Assembly: GCF_002017865.1 (NCBI RefSeq) | Contig: NZ_MTJN01000002.1 | Span: forward strand, 620,001 to 684,000 | Direction: 5' to 3' | Source of the DNA: Rhodoferax fermentans | GTDB taxonomy: Bacteria > Pseudomonadota > Gammaproteobacteria > Burkholderiales > Burkholderiaceae_C | Length of the DNA stretch: 64,000 bases | Shown here: one piece after another, positions 7,802 to 15,189 of the stretch | How the letters are laid out: each line of letters begins with the position of its first letter | Numbering within the stretch: position 1 is the first letter of the stretch | Program-made: the position numbers and the translations under genes | Notes under the pieces: generated by a model | What the model was told of the DNA's origin: nothing | The model's database searches: none | Seen by the model: only the letters and a program-made list of their open reading frames with translations

Positions 7802-8998
7802 ATGAACAAAGCACACCAATTTAAAGGGCTGGCCGACTGGATCGAAGTGTTCCGGGCTGGCACGCACACCGACAGCAAGGGCCGTAGCTGCACTTTCAGC
7901 GAGGCCGACCTGGATCAGATGGTGAGCAACCTGGCGCTGGGCGCTGCGCCCGCCGTGCTGGGCCACCCAAAACACAACGACCCGGCGTATGGCTGGGTCA
8001 ACGAAGGCGGTGCCAAGCGTGAAGGTGCCTCGCTGTACGTCAAATTCTCAGATATCAACCCGGCCTTTGAGGCGGGTGTGGCCAGCGGGGCGTATCGCAA
8101 CCGGTCGGTGGCGGTGGTGAAAGATGCCGACGCTGGCTACCGCCTGCAGCATGTGGGCTGGCTTGGCGCAGCGGCCCCGGCCATCGCGGGCCTGACCCCG
8201 GTGTCGTTTGCGGCTGATGTGGCAGACGATGCCTGCTTTGAGTTTGCCGCCCCGGGCTACAGCCTGGTGTGGGGCCTGGAGACTGTGGTGCGCCTGTTGC
8301 GCGGCCTGCGCGACCAGATGATTGCCAAGGATGGCCTGGAGGCCGCCGATGCCACGCTGCCGCAATGGCAGATAGACAGCGCCCTGGAGGCCGCAACCCA
8401 GGCGCGCCAGGAGTTTCAGGATGCTGCTGATGACGCGGCCGAGGGCGAGACCGCCGACCCCATTGCCCCCCAATTTTCCAAACCAACCCCAACCGGAGGA
8501 GTTATGTCGTTTACCCAAGAGCAGCTTGATGCTGCAGCGGCCAAGGCCAAAAAAGAGGCCGAAGACAAAGCTGTGGCTGAATTTGCGTCAAGCCAGGCCG
8601 AGTTGACCAAGTTGCGCGGCGAGCGCCGGGCTGAGCGCATTGGTGCGCAGATCAGCGGCTGGAAGGCCAAAGGACTGGTGACCCCGGCTGAAGAGGCTGG
8701 TCTGGCTGAGTTCATGGGCTCGCTGGAAAGCGGCGAAGGTGGCGAGTTCACCTTCAGCGCCAGTGACAAGAGCGAGGTCAAGAAGACGCCGGCGCAGTTC
8801 TTTGCCGAGTTCATGGCGGCACGCAAGCCGCTGGTGAAACTGGGTGCGCAAATGGTTGCTGATGACGCGCCTGGTGTGAATAGCAACGATGCCGGTGCGC
8901 TGGCCGACGCCGCGCGCAGCTATATGAAAGAACAGTCTGACAAGGGACTCACCGTGAGCTTGCCAGAGGCCGTGGCCCATGTGGGCCGTCGCGCCTGA
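7802..8998 (+). CDS. I: Mu-like prohead protease with C-terminal scaffold (gpI)
   Basis: A 398-residue protein (ATG 7802; an in-frame ATG at 7781 is nearer the dyad and less likely). The N-terminal 180 residues (FRAGTHTDSKGRSCTFSEAD, GHPKHNDPAYGWV, YRNRSVAVVKDADAGY) resemble the Mu I-type serine protease that matures the prohead. A linker rich in Ala/Asp leads into a coiled-coil scaffold part from residue 235 on (AAAKAKKEAEDKAVAEF). The scaffold part has its own start at 8504. Decoration and capsid genes follow. The usual preceding terminase, portal and gp30 genes are absent. Confidence 0.85.
   Translation: MNKAHQFKGLADWIEVFRAGTHTDSKGRSCTFSEADLDQMVSNLALGAAPAVLGHPKHNDPAYGWVNEGGAKREGASLYVKFSDINPAFEAGVASGAYRNRSVAVVKDADAGYRLQHVGWLGAAAPAIAGLTPVSFAADVADDACFEFAAPGYSLVWGLETVVRLLRGLRDQMIAKDGLEAADATLPQWQIDSALEAATQARQEFQDAADDAAEGETADPIAPQFSKPTPTGGVMSFTQEQLDAAAAKAKKEAEDKAVAEFASSQAELTKLRGERRAERIGAQISGWKAKGLVTPAEEAGLAEFMGSLESGEGGEFTFSASDKSEVKKTPAQFFAEFMAARKPLVKLGAQMVADDAPGVNSNDAGALADAARSYMKEQSDKGLTVSLPEAVAHVGRRA
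8504..8998 (+). CDS. Z: Nested in-frame scaffold protein (gpZ-like)
   Basis: An internal ATG at 8504, in frame with the protease gene, is preceded by CGGAGGAGTT, a near-perfect ribosome site 3-5 bases away. Translation from it gives a 164-residue scaffold protein starting MSFTQEQLDAAAAK. Mu gene Z is nested in gene I in the same way. The product should fill the prohead interior and be removed by the protease. Confidence 0.7.
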   Translation: MSFTQEQLDAAAAKAKKEAEDKAVAEFASSQAELTKLRGERRAERIGAQISGWKAKGLVTPAEEAGLAEFMGSLESGEGGEFTFSASDKSEVKKTPAQFFAEFMAARKPLVKLGAQMVADDAPGVNSNDAGALADAARSYMKEQSDKGLTVSLPEAVAHVGRRA

Positions 8999-9035
8999 TC
9001 AATCCCTTCAACCCCTCATTTTTCTGGAGTAACGC

Positions 9036-9413
9036 ATGGCAAATATTTTGTTGGTCACCAATCACGTGGCCGAGGGTGCGATTGTTATTAATCGCTTGGT
9101 GAAGTATGGCGCGACTGATCGCGGCATTTTGCAGGCTTCGGCCAATACCGATTTCATCATCGGCAGTTGCATGGAGTCTGGCGCCGCCGTAGGTGAGCGC
9201 CAGGATGTGCCACGTGTGGGTCTGGGTTGGGTAGAGGCGGGGGCGGCGATTGTGCGCGGCTCGCCCATCACGTCTGATGCCACGGGCCGCGCGATCGTGG
9301 CGGCACCGGCTGCTGGCGTGAATGCGCGCATTGTGGGCTTTGCCGATGAGTCTGCTACTGCTGCGGGCGACGTGATCCGGTATGTGATTGAGCCGGGTGT
9401 GATGCAAGGCTGA
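9036..9413 (+). CDS. Head decoration / capsid cement protein (DUF2190-like)
   Basis: A 125-residue, Ala/Gly-rich beta protein without a signal peptide. Segments IGSCMESGAAVGER and GWVEAGAAIVRGSPITSDAT followed by ARIVGFADESATAAGD are typical of small capsid cement proteins that bind capsid surfaces. It sits between scaffold and major capsid genes, the expected place. The leader TTTTTCTGGAGTAAC before its ATG is nearly repeated before the capsid gene. Confidence 0.8.
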   Translation: MANILLVTNHVAEGAIVINRLVKYGATDRGILQASANTDFIIGSCMESGAAVGERQDVPRVGLGWVEAGAAIVRGSPITSDATGRAIVAAPAAGVNARIVGFADESATAAGDVIRYVIEPGVMQG

Positions 9414-9472
9414 TAAGCCTGGCGCCTGATTGTTTTGAGTAAGTAACCCCCTTTTTTTCTGGAGTAACCCCT

Positions 9473-10426
9473 ATGGCAACGACTTCGTTCCCCGTCAACC
9501 CGACGATGACGGCAATTGCGATGATGTACAGCAACCCGGCTGTGACATTGATCGCTGACCATGTGATGCCGCGCATTCCGGTGGCCAAGAAGTTCTCTTA
9601 CAGCTCGTATGACATCGCGCAGGGCTTTACCGTGCCCCAAACATTGGTGGGTCGTAAGAGCACGCCCACCGAGGTGGACTTCACCGGCACGCTGATCAAC
9701 GATGAAACGCAGGACTTTGGCCTGGACGACGTGGTGCCCAATGACGAAATTGAAGCCTGGGCCAGCATGCAAAAACCCGAGCGCGGTGGGCCGATCAACC
9801 CGCTGGACATCAGCACCATGCTGTTGACCAAGCTGGTGCTGCTGGACCGTGAGGTGCGAGTGGCTGGCAAAGTGTTCAATGCGGCCAACTATGGCGGCAA
9901 CACGGCCACGCTGAGCGGCACCAGCCAGTGGAGCGATTTTGTGAACAGCAACCCGTTGGATGCGATTTTGGCGGCGCTGGACATCCCTCTATATCGGCCC
10001 AATGTGGCGACCTTTGGGCAGGCTGCATTTACCAAGCTGCGTCAACACCCGGCCATTGTGCAGGCGGTGTACGGCACGGCGCAAACCCGTGGCACGGTGA
10101 CACGCGCCCAACTGGCCGAGGTGCTGGAGGTGCAGCAGGTGCTGGTGGGCGCAGGATTTGTGAACACGGCGCGCAAGGGTCAGGCAGTGAACAACCAGCG
10201 GGTGTGGGGCAAACACGCGGCGTTTCTGTACATCGACCCGGAGGCCGCACAAGCCAGCCAGCCGACCTGGGGCTTTACCGGCCAGTGGGGCACCCGTGTG
10301 GCAGGCAGCCTGCCAGAGCCCAAGAACGGCCTGCGCGGCAGTGAACGGGCGCGGGTGGGCGAGTCGGTCAAGGAAGTGATCTCGGCCCCGGCGCTGGGCT
10401 ACTTCTTCCAGAACGTGGTGGCGTAA
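9473..10426 (+). CDS. Major capsid protein
   Basis: A 317-residue protein located after scaffold and decoration genes. N-terminal NPTMTAIAMMYSNPAVTLIA and the phrases FTVPQTLVGRKSTPTEVDF, then LDREVRVAGKVFNAANYGGN resemble the major capsid proteins of Mu-like Pseudomonas/Burkholderia phages rather than Mu T itself. It is preceded by TCTGGAGTAAC. A terminator-like hairpin follows. An HK97-type fold is expected from the family but cannot be shown from sequence alone. Confidence 0.85.
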   Translation: MATTSFPVNPTMTAIAMMYSNPAVTLIADHVMPRIPVAKKFSYSSYDIAQGFTVPQTLVGRKSTPTEVDFTGTLINDETQDFGLDDVVPNDEIEAWASMQKPERGGPINPLDISTMLLTKLVLLDREVRVAGKVFNAANYGGNTATLSGTSQWSDFVNSNPLDAILAALDIPLYRPNVATFGQAAFTKLRQHPAIVQAVYGTAQTRGTVTRAQLAEVLEVQQVLVGAGFVNTARKGQAVNNQRVWGKHAAFLYIDPEAAQASQPTWGFTGQWGTRVAGSLPEPKNGLRGSERARVGESVKEVISAPALGYFFQNVVA

Positions 10427-10445
10427 ACCGTCAGGCGTTTCCGTG

Positions 10446-10470
10446 GCAAAGGGCAGTAGTTGCCCTTTGC
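10446..10470 (+). terminator. Hairpin after major capsid gene
   Basis: GCAAAGGGCA pairs TGCCCTTTGC with a 5-base loop (10-bp perfect stem). A T5 run comes only 11 bases later, so termination may be partial, which would lower expression of the genes after the capsid gene. Confidence 0.5.
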
Positions 10471-10506
10471 TGCAAGTCCCCTTTTTCAATTTGATGGAGA
10501 TTCCCA

Positions 10507-10701
10507 ATGGCAACGAAGAATGACAAAGCTGCAGCCTTGCCCACAAAAACCTACAAGACCCTCACCCAGGTCGAACATGACCAGGTGAAATATGGCGCGG
10601 GCCAGCCTGCAGGTGATGAGCTGGAGCTGACCGATGCCCAGGCTGAGCCGCTGCTGGGCGTGAAAGCGGTCGAGTTGAAGGCTGTTGCTGCCGAGGCCTA
10701 A
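10507..10701 (+). CDS. Small phage head-region protein (gp35 position)
   Basis: A 64-residue protein starting at ATG 10507 after ATGGAGATT. The N-terminus is Lys/Ala-rich and the rest is acidic (YKTLTQVEHDQVKYGAG, DELELTDAQAEPLLG). Its place between major capsid and gp36 matches the small gp35 gene of Mu. It has no recognisable motif; a head-tail joining or capsid accessory role is only inferred from position. Confidence 0.65.
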   Translation: MATKNDKAAALPTKTYKTLTQVEHDQVKYGAGQPAGDELELTDAQAEPLLGVKAVELKAVAAEA

Positions 10702-10707
10702 ACCAGC

Positions 10708-11232
10708 ATGCCTTACGCAACCGCATCCCAGTACATCCAGAAGTTTGGTCTGGATGACGCCGCCCAACTGCTGGCTGATGAGCAGAACACGCTCACCAGT
10801 CAGTTGTTGGCGGATGCTGTTGCCGTCAGCTTGGGCGGCTCCTGGACAGGTACGCCAGCGCAGGCTGACAAGGATGTGGCCAATGCGGCGCTGGCACGGC
10901 TTAACCGCCAACTGGTGGTCAGCAGCAACTTCATGGATGGCTACCTGCGCAGCGCAGTGACCCTGCCGCTGGCGGTCGGTGATGCCAATGCGGGCGTTCT
11001 GGAGGATTGCTGCCTGGCGCTGGTTCGTTACGGGTTGGCCGATGACTCTGACAACGCGACCGAGCGCATGGAAAAGGCGTATGAGCAATGGCGCTCCTGG
11101 TTGAAGGATGTGCAGGCTGGGCGGGCGCAATTGGTCGGGGCCACTGGTGAAGCGGTTCCCTCAACCGGGCGGGTGCGCACTGGACAGGCTGTGAGCATGT
11201 TTGATTGGCGCAGTTTTGGAGGCGGGCAGTGA
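10708..11232 (+). CDS. Mu gp36-like protein (DUF1320), head-tail connector
   Basis: A 174-residue protein beginning MPYATASQYIQKFGLDD, the common start of DUF1320 (gp36) proteins, which resemble the head completion adaptors that join portal to tail. Further family signs are ALARLNRQLVVSSNFMDGYL and CCLALVRYGLADD. It overlaps the next gene by 4 bases (GTGA). Confidence 0.88.
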   Translation: MPYATASQYIQKFGLDDAAQLLADEQNTLTSQLLADAVAVSLGGSWTGTPAQADKDVANAALARLNRQLVVSSNFMDGYLRSAVTLPLAVGDANAGVLEDCCLALVRYGLADDSDNATERMEKAYEQWRSWLKDVQAGRAQLVGATGEAVPSTGRVRTGQAVSMFDWRSFGGGQ

Positions 11233-11675
11233 GCGGCACGTCTCTGAGCTTCGGCTTTGACTCCCATCTCATTGCCGGCCATCTGGCGCGGCTGGTGATT
11301 TTTGACCATGGCAAGTTTGGAGGCGTTCGGCGTGAGATTGGTGAGTTCATGCGCGGCGAAATCCAGGACAACCTGGACGGGCAAAAGCTGTTTGACGGCT
11401 CGCCCATGCCGCAAAGCAAGGCGGCGGTCAAGCGCCGAGGAAAGACGCTGATCAAGGATCACCATCTGTATGACAGCTACACGTACAACCTGATTGACAG
11501 TGGCTTGGAGGTTGGCTCGGAGAAGGTCTATGCCGCCATTCATCACTTTGGTGGTGAGACGGGACGCCCTGGGCATCGGTTCACACTTCAGGCGCGGCCT
11601 GTGATGGGAATAGGGCCTCGCCAAGAGCTGGCCATTGGTGACTACGTGTTTGCAGCTATCAGGCGGACCCAATGA
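11229..11675 (+). CDS. Phage virion morphogenesis protein (gpG-like)
   Basis: Start taken at GTG 11229, coupled to the gp36 stop and preceded by GGAGG (11218-11222); an in-frame TTG at 11205 is less likely. The 148-residue product has the features of the gpG/tail-completion family: EFMRGEIQDNLDGQKLFDGS, a basic patch KAAVKRRGKTLIKD, and VYAAIHHFGGETGRPG. In Mu, gpG lies earlier, next to gp30; here it sits between gp36 and gp37, as in B3-like phages. It should finish the head-tail junction. Confidence 0.8.
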   Translation: MSGTSLSFGFDSHLIAGHLARLVIFDHGKFGGVRREIGEFMRGEIQDNLDGQKLFDGSPMPQSKAAVKRRGKTLIKDHHLYDSYTYNLIDSGLEVGSEKVYAAIHHFGGETGRPGHRFTLQARPVMGIGPRQELAIGDYVFAAIRRTQ

Positions 11676-12280
11676 GCGCGACGGTCCTTCTTGACCAGGT
11701 GGTGGCACGGGTGCGGGCCAAGTTCACCAAGACTGAGGTGGCCACGGTGCAGCCGTATGCGGGTGAGTTCTCTGCGGCTGAGATTCCGTTCAAGAGCTAC
11801 AACTGCCCGGCCATCTTTGTGACGGTGCAGGGCTGGCAACCGGCAGACAGTGATTGCCGCCTGACTGGCAAGCATGCCAACAAGGTGCAGCTGGCAGCGT
11901 TTGTGGTGTTCAAACATGCCGACCGCAACAAGCGCATGGCCGGGGCGATGCTGCTGGCTGAGCGCCTGGGCATCGTGATGCGCCAGTGGGAGCCGATGCG
12001 CGAGACGGCAAATGCCAACCTGCCTGTGACGATAGCCGGACTGGAAGCCGATGCCACTTGCGAAAACCTGTACGGCCGTGCGCTGGACGCAGCAGGTCAG
12101 GCGCTATTTCTGGTCGACTGGCACCAGTGCGTGAAGCCCGAGGTGCCTATGGAACAGATATGGGACTTGTTGGCGGTGGGCATTGTGGACAACACACGGG
12201 GCGGCACCGTGCCTGCCGATGCTGCGGACACGGGTGTGGTGCCGGTGGTGACTGATGACGTGAAATTTATACAAACCTGA
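11672..12280 (+). CDS. Mu gp37-like tail terminator protein (DUF1834)
   Basis: A 202-residue protein starting at an ATGA overlap. DUF1834 segments are visible: LLDQVVARVRAKF at the N-terminus, CPAIFVTVQGWQPAD, and LFLVDWHQCVKPEVP. Members are thought to cap the tail at the neck side. The order gp36-gpG-gp37-small protein-sheath is conserved in Mu-like phages. C-terminus is long and Thr/Val/Asp-rich. Confidence 0.82.
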   Translation: MSATVLLDQVVARVRAKFTKTEVATVQPYAGEFSAAEIPFKSYNCPAIFVTVQGWQPADSDCRLTGKHANKVQLAAFVVFKHADRNKRMAGAMLLAERLGIVMRQWEPMRETANANLPVTIAGLEADATCENLYGRALDAAGQALFLVDWHQCVKPEVPMEQIWDLLAVGIVDNTRGGTVPADAADTGVVPVVTDDVKFIQT

Positions 12281-12290
12281 AAGGTAACCC

Positions 12291-12494
12291 ATGGCCAAGA
12301 CTGATTCCAAGATTGAAACCCCAGTGGCACCCCCCGCACTGGGCACGCAGGTGCTGGTGAAGGTGGCCAGCGGTTGCATGCTGGTGAACAACGAAACCAA
12401 TGCTTACTTTGAGCCCGACGTGGCTACCCCGGCGACGGTGACCATCACGCTGCTGCGCCGCCTGCAGGACGGTGATGTGACGCTGGTTGGCTGA
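12291..12494 (+). CDS. Small DUF2635-like tail protein
   Basis: A 67-residue protein just before the sheath gene, the usual place for DUF2635 (Mu gp38). It has a central beta part (QVLVKVASGCMLVNN) and ends with ITLLRRLQDGDVTLV, the latter typical of these small proteins. Function is unknown; position suggests a tail assembly factor. Confidence 0.75.
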   Translation: MAKTDSKIETPVAPPALGTQVLVKVASGCMLVNNETNAYFEPDVATPATVTITLLRRLQDGDVTLVG

Positions 12495-12551
12495 ACCGCC
12501 TTCACGCGGCCGTCAAACCCCCATTCAAACTGCCTTTAACGGAACAACGAT

Positions 12552-14036
12552 ATGTCTTTACCCAACCTGCTTTCTTTGAGTTTCCTGGTGCCCTTTGTGG
12601 CGGCCAAGAATGATTTTTCTCGTGCTATCCGGGGCTTACGCGGCATGCAGCGTCGGTTGCTGTTGGTGGGCCACAAGCTGGCGGCCGGTGGCGTGGCGCT
12701 GAACACCCTGGTCACGGTGACCACTGAAGCCGATGCGATTGCGCTGTTTGGCGAGGGGTCGATGCTGGTGGCCATGTGGCGTGACGCCAAGGCCAATGCG
12801 GACTTGGGCCTGCCGATTGACTGTTTTGCGATTGCGCCCAACGGCTCGGCCGTGGCGGCGACCAGCATCATTGCGATCACGCCGCCGGGCAATTTGGCAA
12901 TGAGTGGCGAGGTGATGCTGTACGTTGGTGGTGAACGGGTGAGCGTGGGTGTGACCACGGCAGACACTGCCAACACGGTCGCCACCAAGCTGATCAATGC
13001 GGTGAATGCCAATGTGGCTTTGCCTGTGACGGCCGCTGCTACGGCCAACCTGTATGAGTGCAAGCTGACCGCACGCTGGGGCGGCCCAACGGGCAACGAC
13101 ATTGACCTGCGCACCACGTACTACACCGATGACCGCCTGCCCAACAGCCTGATCGTGACGGTGCCAGCCATGTCGGGTGGGGCTGCGTTGCCGGATGTGA
13201 CGCCGTTGATTGCCGCGATGAACCTGTACCGGGCGACCGAGATTGTTTGCCCGTTCACCGACAGCACCAACATGGCCATCCTGGAGACCGAGCTGGCTGC
13301 ACGCTGGCTGGCCAACAACATGCAGGATGGCACGGTGATCAATGCGATTCGCGGCACGGAAGCCGCCAACACAACCTGGCTGAGCACCCGCAACAGCCCG
13401 CACGTGCACACCATCACCACGACCAAGGATTGCACCAACCCTTGGGAACTGGCGGCATCTGCCGGTGCGGCGATTGAGAGTCTGGCCGCCATTGACCCGG
13501 CCATGCCTGCCACCGGCATCAAACTGGCGGGCTACAAGGGGCCAAGTCAGGGTAACCACTGGACCATTGACCAGCTCAACAACATGCTGGTGGCCGGTGG
13601 ATGCCCGCTGCAGATCGCGCCGGACTACAGCGGCACGCTGTTGCGCATGGTGACGAACTACAAGAAAACGACTTCGGGCGCGGCCGACCGCAGCATGGCC
13701 GAGCTGGCCTGGATCAAGACGATGAGCTACTACCGGTGGTTTCACGTGACTGAGTTCCAGACCAAGTACCAGGGTTTCAAGATCGCCCAGTACATCACCG
13801 ACCCGATCCCTGGCCAGAAGATCATGACCAAGCAACTGGGCGAAGAAATCATGATCGGTCTCTACAAGCTGTTCATGGATGCCGGGCTGTGCCAGAACAT
13901 GGACTACTACCGCAAAACGCTGGTGGTTGAGGTGGATGGACCCAACGGCAAGCTCAAAGTGCAGGATGAGCCAGTGATCGTGACACAGCACTACCAGACC
14001 GAAATCAGCAGCTTTGTGGTGGCCGGACAGGTCTGA
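12552..14036 (+). CDS. L: Tail sheath protein (gpL)
   Basis: The contractile sheath subunit, 494 residues, close to Mu gpL (495). It contains an insertion with immunoglobulin-like strands (GEVMLYVGGERVSVGVTTAD) and the family C-terminal block TKYQGFKIAQYITDPIPGQK, then KLGEEI-type segment MTKQLGEEIMIGLYKLFMDAG. It is followed by the tube gene, as in all contractile tails. Intact length suggests a working sheath. Confidence 0.93.
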   Translation: MSLPNLLSLSFLVPFVAAKNDFSRAIRGLRGMQRRLLLVGHKLAAGGVALNTLVTVTTEADAIALFGEGSMLVAMWRDAKANADLGLPIDCFAIAPNGSAVAATSIIAITPPGNLAMSGEVMLYVGGERVSVGVTTADTANTVATKLINAVNANVALPVTAAATANLYECKLTARWGGPTGNDIDLRTTYYTDDRLPNSLIVTVPAMSGGAALPDVTPLIAAMNLYRATEIVCPFTDSTNMAILETELAARWLANNMQDGTVINAIRGTEAANTTWLSTRNSPHVHTITTTKDCTNPWELAASAGAAIESLAAIDPAMPATGIKLAGYKGPSQGNHWTIDQLNNMLVAGGCPLQIAPDYSGTLLRMVTNYKKTTSGAADRSMAELAWIKTMSYYRWFHVTEFQTKYQGFKIAQYITDPIPGQKIMTKQLGEEIMIGLYKLFMDAGLCQNMDYYRKTLVVEVDGPNGKLKVQDEPVIVTQHYQTEISSFVVAGQV

Positions 14037-14073
14037 GCCTGACCGGTAACCCAATCAACTCCAGGAGAAAGAC

Positions 14074-14448
14074 ATGGCAGGAACAGACAATTTGCTCTAC
14101 CACATCGACCAGATCGTGGTGGACGGCAAGCCGATTGCGTTTGAGGATGGCACCGGCATGCTCAGCGGTGCGGCTCGGTTTGAGAACGACGTGGTGACAA
14201 GTGCCAGTGGCGATGACTTCAACAAGCGCAAACGGGTGCCGACGCTGTTCAAGTGCAAGATTCAGTTTGGGCCAGCCGTGAATCCGGCCGACTATGCCAA
14301 TTACCTGGGCGTGCAAATCACCGCCCGTGATGCGCAGAGTGGTCGCCGGGCGCTGATGCCCAATTGCAGTTTTGGCCAGATGGGGGACATTGGCGGCGGG
14401 TCGGTGGATGTGACGTTCAACGTGCTGGCACCGGTGCAGTGGCTGTAA
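14074..14448 (+). CDS. M: Tail tube protein (gpM)
   Basis: A 124-residue tube subunit that starts after CAGGAGAAAG. The N-terminus MAGTDNLLYHIDQIVVDGKP and the segment ARFENDVVTSASGDDFNKRK match Mu gpM-type tubes. A terminator (14496-14525) follows, so the unit from the protease to the tube may end here. Confidence 0.9.
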   Translation: MAGTDNLLYHIDQIVVDGKPIAFEDGTGMLSGAARFENDVVTSASGDDFNKRKRVPTLFKCKIQFGPAVNPADYANYLGVQITARDAQSGRRALMPNCSFGQMGDIGGGSVDVTFNVLAPVQWL

Positions 14449-14495
14449 TGAAATAAACCACGTTACCCGAAAGGGGCTGGCCCAGCGGGGGCACT

Positions 14496-14525
14496 AAGGG
14501 GCAGGCTAATCACCTGCCCCTTTTT
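14496..14525 (+). terminator. Intrinsic terminator after tail tube gene
   Basis: AAGGGGCAGG (14496-14505) pairs CCTGCCCCTT (14513-14522) over a 7-base loop with T5 at 14521-14525. It is followed within 6 bases by late dyad copy 2. Confidence 0.85.
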
Positions 14526-14530
14526 CATTT

Positions 14531-14551
14531 GGTGAAGTGTTTCACCGTGAC
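14531..14551 (+). promoter_or_regulatory. Late-operon dyad, copy 2 (before gp41)
   Basis: GGTGAAGTGTTTCACC, then GTGAC. The arms GGTGAA and TTCACC are perfect inverted repeats with a 4-base spacer. It ends 36 bases before ATG 14583 and directly follows a strong terminator, which supports a promoter role. Confidence 0.55.
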
Positions 14552-14582
14552 GCCCTGGGCCTGGACCGGCACAGTCGGTGCC

Positions 14583-15152
14583 ATGGACACACAAAGCAAA
14601 CACATAGACGATCTCTACACCCTGACTCTGGTGGACGGTCTGCCGACCGAGAGCCAGGGCAAGACCCTGAAGTACCGCGTGGTGAAGCTACGAGAAACCA
14701 CGGTGGCGGATGAACGGGCCGCTGCCCGCATGGCGGAACGGGTGCTGGTGGTGGGTGGCAGCCCACGGCTGCTGGTGAGCGAGTCTGACTTTCGCTATGC
14801 CATGACGTTGCGGCACTGCGAGCAGTTTGTGTGTGACGGGCAGGCGATTTCTCAGGCGCTGCTTGATCTGGACTTGTTTGGCAAGCTGTCAGCGCATGAC
14901 TTGCAACTGATTGAGGAGCGGATAGCCCTGATCACGCTGGCAGCACAGGTGCGTTATGGGGCCATCACGCAAGCAGAGTTTGATGACTTTGTGGCTGGGC
15001 GGCCTGTGCCTGGGGTGCCCCAGTCCCCACAGCCTGGGGGCCAGGCTGCGAGCGTGGGAAAGTATGCTGATGACGCTCAGCCTGGCCCTGCATTGCTCGC
15101 CGATTACTCTGGAGAATCTGCCCAAGGGGCAGCTGCAGGCCATGGCGCTTGA
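14583..15152 (+). CDS. Tail assembly chaperone, short form (Mu gp41-like)
   Basis: The 189-residue protein begins MDTQSKHIDDLYTLTLVDG. The N-terminal domain (residues 5-140; LKYRVVKLRETTVADERAAARM, then FRYAMTLRHCEQFVCDGQ) matches gp41-type chaperones that coat the tape measure. After about residue 160 the zero frame turns into low-quality sequence (QPGPALLADYSGESAQG), while the +1 frame carries a plausible chaperone tail. The gene lies 40 bases before the tape measure gene. ATG 14583 is chosen over an in-frame upstream start because it fits the dyad spacing seen for the other operons. Confidence 0.8.
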   Translation: MDTQSKHIDDLYTLTLVDGLPTESQGKTLKYRVVKLRETTVADERAAARMAERVLVVGGSPRLLVSESDFRYAMTLRHCEQFVCDGQAISQALLDLDLFGKLSAHDLQLIEERIALITLAAQVRYGAITQAEFDDFVAGRPVPGVPQSPQPGGQAASVGKYADDAQPGPALLADYSGESAQGAAAGHGA

Positions 15153-15177
15153 GCTGAACCGGCGCGCAAAGAAGTGA
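14956..15177 (+). other. Overlapping +1/-2 frame extension of tail chaperone
   Basis: The frame one base on from gp41 is open to a TGA at 15175-15177 and encodes from about 15064 MLMTLSLALHCSPITLENLP, then GQLQAMALELNRRAKK, a helical segment like the C-terminal part of long tail-chaperone forms. In Mu the equivalent is reached by a -2 shift. Possible slip sites are CCCC at 15017, G5 at 15036 and GTGGGAAAG at 15054. The true crossover is not determined. Confidence 0.5.
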
Positions 15178-15189
15178 AGGCGATGCCCT

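Noticed and set aside
12636..14054. 472-codon minus-strand frame opposite the sheath gene
   Set aside because: Shadow of a clear structural gene; composition of antisense.
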